Of a stretch of DNA of 64,000 bases, positions 45,071 through 56,496 are shown piece by piece. The stretch covers positions 2,604,001 through 2,668,000 of the forward strand of contig JAHBUD010000001.1 of assembly GCA_019638255.1 (NCBI GenBank), written 5' to 3'. Position 1 is the first letter of the stretch, and each line of letters begins with the position of its first letter. Under the pieces are notes generated by a model that was not told the origin of the DNA, searched no databases, and worked only from the letters and a program-made list of their open reading frames with translations. The position numbers and the translations under genes are program-made. The DNA comes from Cyclobacteriaceae bacterium. GTDB taxonomy: Bacteria; Bacteroidota; Bacteroidia; Cytophagales; Cyclobacteriaceae.

Positions 45071-46105
45071 TTGAAGACCAGCTTTTTCATATTTGTTTTT
45101 TTTCTTTTGATGGTAAGCCCGTTGATACTGATCGCACAAAAGGACAGACAAAAGGAAGCCACTATTCCGTTGGATCACTTTTATGTTGATCGTATGGGCC
45201 CTGGTCTGTTTCGTAAGGCGCTGAGTAAACTGCATATTGGATTGAGTACGGGCTATGGCTCCACACCTTTCAAACACGATGTCGGTGGTTTTGGGATCTA
45301 TCAACCCGCAACGGGAAGCCCTTTTCTTTTCAATCCAGCATCACCAACGAATGGATTCAGCAACTGGTTTAACCGTGTATCCGATTCAACCTTAACATTT
45401 AACCCGGGTGAGTTTCTTGTAAATTCGGATACCACTTCGCTCGGTTTTCGAAGTAAATCGTTCTCGATTCCGTTGCGGGCAACTGTTCACGTTGAAATTA
45501 AGGGACGCTACCGTGTTGGTGGGGGATATTCCTTTGACTACACACGCGTAAGGGATTTTGAGCCGACCAATTACGGCAACGATATAAGCAACTATCCGCC
45601 CGAAGTGTCATCGTTTTTTTTGCAGAAATACTTCGTGATGCTTGGCGCCTCGGTGTACCGGTACGACAATTATTTACTGACGGCCGACTTGAACATTGGC
45701 GGATATAAGCTGGGCAACGATTTTGATATGGCGGTGATTGACAAAGGAATGTTCTTCAACCTGGGGGCGATGGTAGAGCGGGAGTTGTCAGAATACTTCA
45801 GGGTATTTGTGCGTCCTTCCTACGAGTTTAAGGGCTACGGCCTTAACATAGCTGAAACCGGTACCAGCATCCGCCATAAAATGAATGCCTTTTATTTCAA
45901 TATTGGTGCTTCCTATCGGATACCCGAATTACGGAAGTGCTACGAGAAGGATTGTCGAATCCAGATTAACCACGCGCACGGCAATAAGGAATACCGGAGC
46001 AGGGCACATCCGATCTATAAAAAGCAGAACCCGCACTACGGTGAAAACTATCCCAACCTGATCAAGTACAAAGGCAAAAACAAGCGAAAACTCAACCCGT
46101 ATTGA
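45071..46105 (+). CDS. Outer-membrane beta-barrel protein
   Basis: 344 residues, starting at TTG. No in-frame ATG gives a signal peptide, and this start yields KTSFFIFVFFLLMVSPLILIAQ, a typical one. The mature part has alternating barrel strands (VHVEIKGRYRVGGGYSFDYT, YFRVFVRPSYEFKGYGLNI, FYFNIGASYRI). A basic, His-rich tail (INHAHGNKEYRSRAHPIYKK) extends after the last strand. Unknown function. It stands alone between the LpoB pair and gyrA. Confidence 0.75.
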   Translation: MKTSFFIFVFFLLMVSPLILIAQKDRQKEATIPLDHFYVDRMGPGLFRKALSKLHIGLSTGYGSTPFKHDVGGFGIYQPATGSPFLFNPASPTNGFSNWFNRVSDSTLTFNPGEFLVNSDTTSLGFRSKSFSIPLRATVHVEIKGRYRVGGGYSFDYTRVRDFEPTNYGNDISNYPPEVSSFFLQKYFVMLGASVYRYDNYLLTADLNIGGYKLGNDFDMAVIDKGMFFNLGAMVERELSEYFRVFVRPSYEFKGYGLNIAETGTSIRHKMNAFYFNIGASYRIPELRKCYEKDCRIQINHAHGNKEYRSRAHPIYKKQNPHYGENYPNLIKYKGKNKRKLNPY

Positions 46106-46264
46106 CCGTACTTTTCTGCCCTAAAAAAGCACCTGATAAATGGTCATTTTAGCGGTTTAAAAACGCTTTTTTAATATCCATTTTATTATCTTGCACCGCT
46201 TAAAAAATAGCCTTTAACATGCTGATTTTGAGTAATTATTGACAACTAATCCAATACTCTAAAA

Positions 46265-48757
46265 GTGGCTGACGATACCGGTGCTTTGCCTCCCGAAAGG
46301 CAAAATATAATCCCGATAAACATTGAAGATGAAATGCGCGGAGCCTACATCGATTATTCGATGTCGGTTATTGTTTCGCGTGCACTCCCGGATGTGCGAG
46401 ATGGCTTAAAACCTGTACACAGAAGGGTATTATTTGGGATGCTTGAGTTGGGTGTCAACTACAACAAATCCTATAAAAAATCTGCCCGTATTGTCGGGGA
46501 GGTGCTGGGTAAATATCACCCCCATGGCGATGCCTCCGTTTACGATACCATGGTTCGTATGGCTCAGGACTGGTCCATGCGCTATCCATTAGTAGACGGG
46601 CAGGGAAACTTCGGCTCAATTGATGGAGACGCTCCGGCAGCCATGCGTTATACCGAAGCCAGGCTGAGACGAATAGCCGAAGAGTTGCTGGCCGATATCA
46701 ACAAGGATACGGTTGATTTTCAGCCCAACTTTGACGATTCACTTACTGAACCAACCGTATTACCGGGCAAATTTCCTAACCTTTTAGTTAACGGAGCTTC
46801 CGGTATTGCTGTAGGTATGGCGACCAATATGGCTCCACACAACCTGCGGGAAGTGGTTGATGGTGTGATCGCCTACATCGATAACAATGAGATTACAATT
46901 GAAGGCCTGATGAAGTTCGTAACAGCCCCGGATTTTCCTACCGGTGGAATCATTTACGGCATCAGTGGGGTTCGCGAGGCTTACCTGACGGGCAGGGGCA
47001 GGGTAGTGATCCGCTCAAAAGCAGAGATCGTTACGCAATCCAATGGAAGGGAACAGATTATTGTAACCGAAATTCCTTATCAGGTGAACAAGGCGTTGAT
47101 GATCGAAAAGACAGCCGCCCTGATCAACGAGAAAAAGATTGAAGGCATCTCCGACATCCGGGATGAATCAGATCGTGATGGCTACCGGATTGTGTATGAT
47201 CTTAAGAAGGATGCAATCGCGAACATTGTACTGAACAACTTGTTCAAATACACTCAGCTACAATCCAACTTTGGAATCAACAACGTAGCATTGGTTAAAG
47301 GGCGGCCACAAACCCTTAATCTTAAAGACCTGATTAAAAATTTTGTAGAGCATCGTCACGAAGTTGTAGTTCGCAGAACAAAGTATGAACTGAATGAGGC
47401 CGAGAAGCGTGCTCACATATTAGAAGGTTACCTCATTGCACTCGATAACCTCGATGAGGTTATTGCACTGATACGTTCCTCAAAAGACCCGGAGACAGCA
47501 AAGGCTGAGTTGATGAAGCGTTTCGGCTTATCTGATATTCAATCCAAAGCCATTCTGGAAATGCGCCTTCAACGACTTACCGGTCTGGAGCGTGAAAAAA
47601 TCCAGCAAGAGTACAAAGAAGTTACCGAGTTAATTGGCCGACTCAAGGAGATACTATCCAGCGAACCGCTGCGGATGCAGATTATTAAAGATGAACTGAC
47701 TGAACTGAGGGAGCGCTACGGGGATGAACGCAGAACATTGGTTATACAGACTGAAGAGGATGATATCCTTCCGGAAGACATGATCCCTAATGAAGAGATG
47801 GTGATCACCATTTCCAACCAGGGATACATTAAGCGTACGTCATTATCAGAATACCGCACCCAGGGAAGGGGTGGTACTGGCTCACGTGGCGTTACCACAA
47901 AGGAAGATGACTTTACAGAGCATTTATTCATTGCACAGGCACACAATTACCTGCTGATTTTCACTGAGTTTGGAAAGGTTTACTGGAAAAAGGTTTATGA
48001 AATTCCGGAAGGCAATAAAACCTCCAAGGGCAGGGCTATTCAAAACCTGATCAATATAGAACCTGGCGATGCGGTTAAGTCAATCATCAACATCAAGAGC
48101 CTGGAAGATGAAGAATACATCAACAGTAATTTCGTAATTCTCTGCACCGAAAAGGGTACCATTAAGAAAACTTCGTTGGAGGCATACTCTCGTCCACGGC
48201 AGGGCGGCATAAATGCCATCACCATTCATGAAGGCGATAAACTGTTAAGTGCTTCGTTGACTAACGGAAAAAATCACATCATCATAGCCAAATCTGAAGG
48301 TAAGGCGGTGCATTTTAGTGAGGAAGATGTTCGCCCGATGGGTCGTACTGCGGCAGGGGTAAGGGGTGTTACGCTGGATTCTTCAACCGACAAAGTAATT
48401 GGCATGATATGCATTACGCGCGAAGATGCTAATTTGCTGGTCGTTTCGGAGAAAGGGTATGGCAAGCGTTCTTCAATTGATGATTACCGGGTTACCAAGC
48501 GCGGTGGCAAGGGCGTAAAAACCATAAATATCACAGGTAAAACTGGCAAGCTTGTTGCAATCAAGGAAGTTGTTGATGAGGATGACCTGATGATTATTAA
48601 CCGTTCCGGAATTACCATAAGGATTCGTGTAAGCGAACTCCGGGTGATGGGAAGGGCAACCCAGGGAGTGCGACTGATAAAATTAAATGAAGACGACCGG
48701 ATATCTTCTGTAGAAAAAATAAAACAAATGGCCGATGAGCCCGATGAGACTAACTAA
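46265..48757 (+). CDS. gyrA: DNA gyrase subunit A
   Basis: 830 residues from a GTG start. The breakage-reunion domain carries the catalytic Tyr129 ([10 protein letters not shown]) and the quinolone region HGDASVYD (87-94) with the sensitive-type Ser91 and Asp94. The C-terminal beta-pinwheel begins with QGRGGTG at 533-539 in the place of the GyrA box (consensus Q-R/K-RGG-R/K-G), so two of its positions deviate. GyrA with GyrB introduces negative supercoils. ParC is the main alternative, but the length, the box position and the six-bladed tail favour GyrA. A TPR gene follows after 23 bases. Confidence 0.9.
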   Translation: MADDTGALPPERQNIIPINIEDEMRGAYIDYSMSVIVSRALPDVRDGLKPVHRRVLFGMLELGVNYNKSYKKSARIVGEVLGKYHPHGDASVYDTMVRMAQDWSMRYPLVDGQGNFGSIDGDAPAAMRYTEARLRRIAEELLADINKDTVDFQPNFDDSLTEPTVLPGKFPNLLVNGASGIAVGMATNMAPHNLREVVDGVIAYIDNNEITIEGLMKFVTAPDFPTGGIIYGISGVREAYLTGRGRVVIRSKAEIVTQSNGREQIIVTEIPYQVNKALMIEKTAALINEKKIEGISDIRDESDRDGYRIVYDLKKDAIANIVLNNLFKYTQLQSNFGINNVALVKGRPQTLNLKDLIKNFVEHRHEVVVRRTKYELNEAEKRAHILEGYLIALDNLDEVIALIRSSKDPETAKAELMKRFGLSDIQSKAILEMRLQRLTGLEREKIQQEYKEVTELIGRLKEILSSEPLRMQIIKDELTELRERYGDERRTLVIQTEEDDILPEDMIPNEEMVITISNQGYIKRTSLSEYRTQGRGGTGSRGVTTKEDDFTEHLFIAQAHNYLLIFTEFGKVYWKKVYEIPEGNKTSKGRAIQNLINIEPGDAVKSIINIKSLEDEEYINSNFVILCTEKGTIKKTSLEAYSRPRQGGINAITIHEGDKLLSASLTNGKNHIIIAKSEGKAVHFSEEDVRPMGRTAAGVRGVTLDSSTDKVIGMICITREDANLLVVSEKGYGKRSSIDDYRVTKRGGKGVKTINITGKTGKLVAIKEVVDEDDLMIINRSGITIRIRVSELRVMGRATQGVRLIKLNEDDRISSVEKIKQMADEPDETN

Positions 48758-48780
48758 ATGACTAATAACCTATAACTAAA

Positions 48781-49962
48781 ATGAAAAAAGTAATTTATTT
48801 ATTGATCATTCTGCCGATGGCAGTTCTCGCTCAAAAACCCCTTAAGCCTAATCTAGGTAAGGCGCTTAATTCCTGGAAAGGAGGCAAACTTCAGGAAGCA
48901 AAGGAAATGATTGATGTTTGTGCTACTGACCCTAAACTTTCGCTGGATGCCAAAACATGGTACTACCGCGGATTAATTTACGCTTCGTTGGACACCACCA
49001 GTAATCAAGCATTCAAATCATTGGCCTCAAACTCATTCGATGTAGCTATGGAGGCTTTCAGCAAAGCTGAAGATATGAACAAGAATTCAAGAAGTGATTT
49101 ATTCTATACAGATGAAATGGGGTTCCCTGTACCCAGAACGCAGTCGATGGCTATCCTGACAGGCTATTACCTTAACGCTGGAGCAAGTGCGTATCAGGAT
49201 GACGATTATCCTACGGCCTTGGTTGAATTTGGAAAAGTTCAACGCATAGAACCCAATGATACAACTGCCTTTTTTTATGCAGGTTTTGTTGCGCAGGCTG
49301 ATGAACAATATGACCTTGCCGTTCAAAACATTAATCAATACATCAAACTTGGCGGCAGGTCGAAAGATGCTTACACCATTTTAATCAGCATATATGGTGG
49401 CGAGAAAGAAGATAAAGTAAAGGCTTTGGAATTAACCCGCGAAGCGAAAAAGAAATTCCCAGATGAAAAGAATTTCGCCCTTATGGAAATCGGTTACTTG
49501 ATCGACTTGGATAAGACTGAAGAGGCGAAAAGCGGATTGGAAGCTGCTGTGAAAAGTGACCCAACTAATAAAACACTTCACTTTTACCTTGGATACGTAA
49601 ACTCGAAACTGGATAATTTTGATGCCGCTAAGAAAAACTTCGAAGATGCGATGAAAATTGATCCGACTTACTTCGATGCACAATATTACCTGGCGCAACT
49701 CTATCTCATCGAGGCAGACAAGATCAAACGCGAAATGAATAACCTGGGGATATCAAAAGCAGATCAGGAAAAGAAAAAGCAACTTGATAATGAACTTGTT
49801 GCCCGCTACAAAAGTGCATTGCCCTATTGGGAAAAGGCCGAACAACTGAACCCTTCCGATGCAGATGTATTAGACAAGCTTAGCATTATTTATTACTACC
49901 TTGGAGAAGATAAGAAGGCAGAGCGCATCAACAAACGCCTCAAAGAACTTGGCATTGATTAA
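48781..49962 (+). CDS. Exported TPR protein downstream of gyrA
   Basis: 393 residues. Signal peptide about 1-18 (IILPMAVLAQ). The rest is a row of TPR-like repeats, for example FYAGFVAQADEQYDLAVQNI, HFYLGYVNSKLDNFDAAKKN and YYLAQLYLIEADKIKREMNN. It is presumably periplasmic; partner unknown. It begins 23 bases after the gyrA stop and ends at a strong terminator, so it is probably co-transcribed with gyrA. Confidence 0.85.
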   Translation: MKKVIYLLIILPMAVLAQKPLKPNLGKALNSWKGGKLQEAKEMIDVCATDPKLSLDAKTWYYRGLIYASLDTTSNQAFKSLASNSFDVAMEAFSKAEDMNKNSRSDLFYTDEMGFPVPRTQSMAILTGYYLNAGASAYQDDDYPTALVEFGKVQRIEPNDTTAFFYAGFVAQADEQYDLAVQNINQYIKLGGRSKDAYTILISIYGGEKEDKVKALELTREAKKKFPDEKNFALMEIGYLIDLDKTEEAKSGLEAAVKSDPTNKTLHFYLGYVNSKLDNFDAAKKNFEDAMKIDPTYFDAQYYLAQLYLIEADKIKREMNNLGISKADQEKKKQLDNELVARYKSALPYWEKAEQLNPSDADVLDKLSIIYYYLGEDKKAERINKRLKELGID

Positions 49963-49992
49963 CTAGTATAATTAAATCCCAAAACCTTGTAG

Positions 49993-50026
49993 AAGCCGGA
50001 GTGAAATTTTTCATTCCGGCTTTTTC
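49993..50026 (+). terminator. Rho-independent terminator after the gyrA-TPR unit
   Basis: A 12-bp stem (AAGCCGGAGTGA at 49993-50004 with TCATTCCGGCTT at 50011-50022, one G-T wobble), a 6-base loop and a T run from 50021. Confidence 0.88.
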
Positions 50027-50058
50027 TTTGGAATTTAGATCAGCCAGAAACAGACCTC

Positions 50059-52008
50059 ATGAAAAATTTATTGACATCACTCGCATTCCTCGCACTTTCG
50101 CAAACAACCCTTGCACAGGAAACCCTCCAAAGCGTTAGTTTCTCTTCGCTTACCATTACCGATGCGTTTTGGAAACCACGACTTCAAACCATTGCCACAA
50201 AAACCCTTGATGCGTGTGTTATACAAACTGAGGTTAAAACTCCGCGTATACGCAACTTTGAGAAAATTGTAAATAATACTGGTGAACGCCATGAAGGAAT
50301 ATATTATGACGACAGTGATGTTTACAAAGCCCTTGAAGCCATTGCATACTCATTAAAGAATTTTCCGGACAAAGAACTGGAAGCCACAGCAGATCGATGG
50401 ATCGATGTTGTGTCCAAAGCTCAACTTCCGGATGGTTACCTGAATACCTGGTATCAGTTAGGTGATTTTTCAAAGCGGTGGACGGACATCGAGAAACATG
50501 AAGATTACAATGCAGGACATTTGATTGAGGCTGCTGTTGCATACTACCAGGCCACCGGAAAGGACAAGCTCCTTCAAACGGCCATCCGTAATGCCAACCA
50601 TATCGACTCAACTTTTCGATTGGGGAACAAACCTTGGTTTAGTGGTCACCAGGAAATTGAACTGGCCTTGGTTAAGTTGTATGACGTAACCAAAAACGAT
50701 CGTTACCTGAAGCTTAGTGAGTGGTATCTTCAACAACGCGGTAAAGGATATTATGAATACGGGTCAAATTGGATTACACCCGATTACTGGCAGGATGTAA
50801 AACCCGTACACGAACAAACTGAAATTACAGGGCATGCCGTGCGCGCTATGTATCAATATACCGGTGCGGCTGATGTGGCCACTGTAATGAACCTCCAGCA
50901 ATATGCTGATGCCATGCAAGCGGTATGGGAAGATGTAGTGTTCCGGAATCTCTACATTACCGGGGGCATCGGATCGTCCGGTAGGAATGAGGGATTTTCA
51001 ATTGATTATGATTTGCCCAATTTAAGTGCGTATGGCGAAACCTGCGCCTCTGTGGGCATGGTGCTTTGGAATCAGCGCATGAACAGGTTGAGCGGTGATA
51101 GTAAATTTATTGATGTGCTTGAGCGGAGCTTATACAACGGAGCACTTTCGGGTTTGTCGCTTTCGGGTGATCGATTTTTTTACGGAAACCCATTGGCATC
51201 TTTCGGTACACACTTTCGAAGAGAATGGTTTGGAACCGCCTGTTGCCCGGCCAACATCGCACGGTTAACGGCATCGGTTGGCGATTATGTTTACACAACT
51301 TCATCCACGGGCTTGTGGATCAATCTTTTTATCGCCAGTAAAACATCCGTTCAACTTGGAAAACAGGCTGTTTCGATCGAACTCGAAACAAATTATCCGT
51401 GGGAAGGAAAGGGGAGGCTATCCGTTAATCCTGATAAAAAGGGAACATTCGACCTGCATGTACGTGTGCCCGGTTGGGCTAAAGATAAACCGGTTCCAGG
51501 CGACTTATACAAATTCAAGCAGGCTGAAACACCAACGAACACTTTTTGGGTAAATGGAAAGGAAATCTCCCCTGAAATTATCAATGGCTATGCTGTAATC
51601 AGAAGAGCCTGGAAAAAAGGTGATGTTGTGGAGTGGGACTTTCCGATGGTGGTGCGGGAAATAAAAGCACACGATGGAGTTAAACAGAATATCGACCGGA
51701 TTGCCCTTCAACGAGGTCCTTTGGTTTACTGTGTTGAAGGTGCAGACAATGATGGAAAAGCATGGGATTTCATCGTGCCCGAAAAGACAAGTTACAAAAC
51801 TGAATGGATGCCTGCTCTTTTGGGTGGAGTAGTCACCATTAGCTTTGAGGCTCAAGCGCTGAGGGGAGGAGTATCGCCAGCCGAAGTAGTTCATTATCCC
51901 AAAACCATTCGGGCGATTCCCTACTATGCATGGAACAACCGTGGTGCAAATGAAATGCAGGTGTGGCTTCCGCAAAAGGTGAAAGAAATAAGGGTTAACC
52001 CTGAGTAG
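50059..52008 (+). CDS. Glycoside hydrolase family 127 beta-L-arabinofuranosidase-like enzyme
   Basis: 649 residues. Signal peptide about 1-20 (QTTLAQ). The (alpha/alpha)6 domain contains the GH127 (DUF1680) zinc-thiolate site: Glu327 and Cys329 in YGETCAS, Cys395 and Cys396 in TACCPAN. By analogy with characterised HypBA1, the first Cys of the CC pair is the nucleophile. Other family marks are HYD-like DSDVYKALEA and GHLIEAAVAY. It should release beta-linked L-arabinofuranose or a related sugar in the periplasm. It is probably co-transcribed with the gene 32 bases downstream. Confidence 0.92.
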   Translation: MKNLLTSLAFLALSQTTLAQETLQSVSFSSLTITDAFWKPRLQTIATKTLDACVIQTEVKTPRIRNFEKIVNNTGERHEGIYYDDSDVYKALEAIAYSLKNFPDKELEATADRWIDVVSKAQLPDGYLNTWYQLGDFSKRWTDIEKHEDYNAGHLIEAAVAYYQATGKDKLLQTAIRNANHIDSTFRLGNKPWFSGHQEIELALVKLYDVTKNDRYLKLSEWYLQQRGKGYYEYGSNWITPDYWQDVKPVHEQTEITGHAVRAMYQYTGAADVATVMNLQQYADAMQAVWEDVVFRNLYITGGIGSSGRNEGFSIDYDLPNLSAYGETCASVGMVLWNQRMNRLSGDSKFIDVLERSLYNGALSGLSLSGDRFFYGNPLASFGTHFRREWFGTACCPANIARLTASVGDYVYTTSSTGLWINLFIASKTSVQLGKQAVSIELETNYPWEGKGRLSVNPDKKGTFDLHVRVPGWAKDKPVPGDLYKFKQAETPTNTFWVNGKEISPEIINGYAVIRRAWKKGDVVEWDFPMVVREIKAHDGVKQNIDRIALQRGPLVYCVEGADNDGKAWDFIVPEKTSYKTEWMPALLGGVVTISFEAQALRGGVSPAEVVHYPKTIRAIPYYAWNNRGANEMQVWLPQKVKEIRVNPE

Positions 52009-52040
52009 TTTTTGAATACCACGCATCAGATTAGTCAGCT

Positions 52041-54812
52041 ATGAGATTACTGGTTTTATGGTTGTTGCTACTAGTTCCATTCGTAGCCTTTACCCAATCC
52101 ATTAGTACGCTGATGGTAGAGAATGGCAGGGTTAACCTGATTGGAAATCAAACCAGTAGTTGGCAAATTGATCTGCCACTGGTAAGCTTCCAGGTTAACG
52201 ATAAGCCATATCGATCTGATCACCCGGGTCTTTTAAGCATAGGCGCATCCGATTTTCAGTACAATGAACAAGGCGTTACAATCCGCATTACCTTCACCAA
52301 TCAAACTCGTGATACACTAACACTCACCAACGTTGTACCCTTTGGGGTTGATGATAAAGTGGCGGTAATTACAGGATTGGGTAATCATCCGCTTTCACGA
52401 ACCCATTTGTTTTTACCCGGCCGGAAACCGGTAAATGTAATCGTGCCGGATAATGCCTGGAATCTGGGGTATTCCGCGCTTTCGCTTGATGATCATTTCA
52501 GAGTATTTGGGTTGACCAGGCGTGATCCGGATTCATTCGTCAAAGCAAACCGGAAAAGGTTTGAAACCATTTTGTTACCGGGTGGATCGGTATCGTATTT
52601 TATGTTTGCCGATCTGTACAAAGGTGACTGGCAGGAAGGGCTGCGTGTAGCATTTAAAAAGCGTTACTTATATGATTTAAGTGACTTCAACGATGAACTC
52701 TATAAACGCCCTGATCTGCAATGGATAAAGAAAGCCTATGTGATGCACCTGATGATGGCCTGGGACAAACACTACTACGATTATAAAACCGGGCAATTCA
52801 ATTGGCAGAAATTTCAACAACGAGGAAAGGAATGGTACGGTGGAGATGATGTGATCTGCGTATGGCCAACGTGGCCTTCTTTGGGGTTGGATCAGCGCAA
52901 CCAGTTTGACCTGTATCGTGACTTGCCGGGAGGATTACCCGCTCTTCGCGCGCAGGCCGATTCGTTACGACTGAACGGAACAAAATTCTTCATCGCGTAC
53001 AATCCCTGGGATGAAAGCACACGCTCGGAAGGACACCTGCAAGGACTGGCATCACTGATAAAAGAGACCTCTGCCGATGGTGTAGTACTCGACACAAAAG
53101 GCGAGTCGAGCAGGGAGTTGCAGGAAGCTGCCGATGCCGTGAAGCCGGGCGTGATCATGTACAGCGAAGGTATGGCGGTACCAAAAGATATGCCCGGCAT
53201 TAGCAGTGGGAGGGTGCATAACGCCTTGTACTATCCGCCTATGTTGAACCTAAACAAATTCATCCGGCCCGACTTCGCCATCTTTCGTGTGGCTGAAGTG
53301 TTTAAAGAAAAAATAAAACGGGAGTATGCACTCGCATTCTTCAATGGCTACGGTACTGAGATCAATCAGTTTTCACCGGGCCATCCCGAATGGGAAGAAG
53401 AACAATACCGGTTTTTAGGAAGAACAACCCGGATACTTCGGGAGAATCATAGCAACTTCATTTCATCCCGTTGGAAGCCGCTCATTTCAACCTTACGGGA
53501 TAGCATTTGGGTGAATGAATGGCCGGGTAGAGAAAAGACTATCTACACCATCTTCAGTCTGAAGCCGGAGGGTTTTCGCGGGGTGTTGTTTGAAGTATCT
53601 GAACGTCCTGACACACATTACATTGACCTATGGTTGCATGAACCAATACTTGTAGCCAAACAGAGTCAAAAAACCTATACTCAAGTTCAACTTGAAGGAT
53701 TCAATGCTTTTGAGCTGGGTACCAACAATGAAGGCTCGGTTGGTTGCATTGCAAAACTGCCCAGGCTAATTGATGCCAGTGTCGAAAACAACAGGCTAAA
53801 CCTCCGGTGTTCCAAGGGTGACGAACTCCGGATTTGGGCGGGCAACCCCGCCTACGGAAAAGCCAATAAACAGGTAAGTCTGACAGGGCAAAACGAATTC
53901 AACTTTTTCATCCCCGACCTCTTTGGACGCTATGAAGGGAAGGTGGTTATTCAGGCGTTTGCTGAAGATGAATTGCTGGATGAAGTGGTGCTGTACATCA
54001 CACCCGGAACACCCCGATTGATCAGCACATCGACACCAACTAATGCAACAACATCATCATCCAAAAACATGGTACGTATACCTGCTGGTATGTTCACATT
54101 TCGCACCACACATGGTGATGCTTTCATTCCATATCCAAAAGAGCAGCAAGGAAAATCATTTACCATGAAAGCATTTTGGATGGACAAACATCCGGTAACG
54201 AATGAAGAATTCCATGCCTTCATCCGTGCAACGCATTACAAGCCGAAAGACACCACAAACTTTTTGAAGCACTGGCGAAATGGAATCTATAGAAAAGGAG
54301 AGGAGCGCTTTCCGGTAATCTACGTTTCGTATGAAGATGCACAGGCTTATGCACGATGGGCGGGCAAGCGCTTGCCCACCGAAATGGAATGGCAATATGC
54401 CGCCCAAACCGACAAGCTGCTGGAATGGCCCTGGAAACAGCTCAAAGCGGTTACACGTAAGGAGCAATTTGTAACCGAGACGTTAACCGTAAAAGCCATT
54501 GAAGGGATTGATCCCAAGCACGCCAACCTGGGTGATGGCAAACTTTATCCGGTAGGCAGCTATTCCAAAGGTGTCAATCCGAATGGCTTGCTTGATCTGA
54601 GTGGATGCATTTGGCAACTCACACACGACATCTACGAAAGTGGAAGTTACCGTTACATTATCATGAAAGGAGGAAGTTACTTCAAGCCTTCCTCAAGCTG
54701 GTGGTATGTACAGGGTGGTCCGCGTGAACTGCATTACCGGCAAGCATTGCTCCGGGTAAGCGAAGGGTTTGAACGAAATGCAACCGTTGGTTTTCGCTGT
54801 GTGAAAGACTGA
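52041..54812 (+). CDS. Glycosidase-like TIM barrel fused to a SUMF1/FGE-like domain
   Basis: 923 residues. Signal peptide about 1-19 (VAFTQ). After a beta-sandwich start (about 25-190), a region of about 225-480 looks like a TIM-barrel glycosidase (QADSLRLNGTKFFIAYNPWD, SADGVVLDTKGESSRE, IMYSEGMAVP, FFNGYGTEINQFSPGHPEWE). A beta domain follows, and then residues of about 676-923 form a SUMF1-type domain (MVRIPAGMF, WMDKHPVTNEEFHAFIRATH, GKRLPTEMEWQYA, MKGGSYF, ATVGFRC). The FGE active-site Cys pair is not seen, so this domain is more likely a binding module. Paired with the GH127 gene, probably in arabinose-containing polysaccharide breakdown. Confidence 0.8.
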   Translation: MRLLVLWLLLLVPFVAFTQSISTLMVENGRVNLIGNQTSSWQIDLPLVSFQVNDKPYRSDHPGLLSIGASDFQYNEQGVTIRITFTNQTRDTLTLTNVVPFGVDDKVAVITGLGNHPLSRTHLFLPGRKPVNVIVPDNAWNLGYSALSLDDHFRVFGLTRRDPDSFVKANRKRFETILLPGGSVSYFMFADLYKGDWQEGLRVAFKKRYLYDLSDFNDELYKRPDLQWIKKAYVMHLMMAWDKHYYDYKTGQFNWQKFQQRGKEWYGGDDVICVWPTWPSLGLDQRNQFDLYRDLPGGLPALRAQADSLRLNGTKFFIAYNPWDESTRSEGHLQGLASLIKETSADGVVLDTKGESSRELQEAADAVKPGVIMYSEGMAVPKDMPGISSGRVHNALYYPPMLNLNKFIRPDFAIFRVAEVFKEKIKREYALAFFNGYGTEINQFSPGHPEWEEEQYRFLGRTTRILRENHSNFISSRWKPLISTLRDSIWVNEWPGREKTIYTIFSLKPEGFRGVLFEVSERPDTHYIDLWLHEPILVAKQSQKTYTQVQLEGFNAFELGTNNEGSVGCIAKLPRLIDASVENNRLNLRCSKGDELRIWAGNPAYGKANKQVSLTGQNEFNFFIPDLFGRYEGKVVIQAFAEDELLDEVVLYITPGTPRLISTSTPTNATTSSSKNMVRIPAGMFTFRTTHGDAFIPYPKEQQGKSFTMKAFWMDKHPVTNEEFHAFIRATHYKPKDTTNFLKHWRNGIYRKGEERFPVIYVSYEDAQAYARWAGKRLPTEMEWQYAAQTDKLLEWPWKQLKAVTRKEQFVTETLTVKAIEGIDPKHANLGDGKLYPVGSYSKGVNPNGLLDLSGCIWQLTHDIYESGSYRYIIMKGGSYFKPSSSWWYVQGGPRELHYRQALLRVSEGFERNATVGFRCVKD

Positions 54813-54813
54813 T

Positions 54814-56439
<1,626 letters not shown>

Positions 56440-56496
56440 TCAAAATAAGGCGCGAAGATAGGGATTGCGACTTAATAATGCCGGATCAAAAACCAA

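Noticed and set aside
46150..46175. Terminator between the barrel gene and gyrA
   Set aside because: AGCG...CGCT followed by T residues gives only a 4-bp continuous stem, too weak to call.
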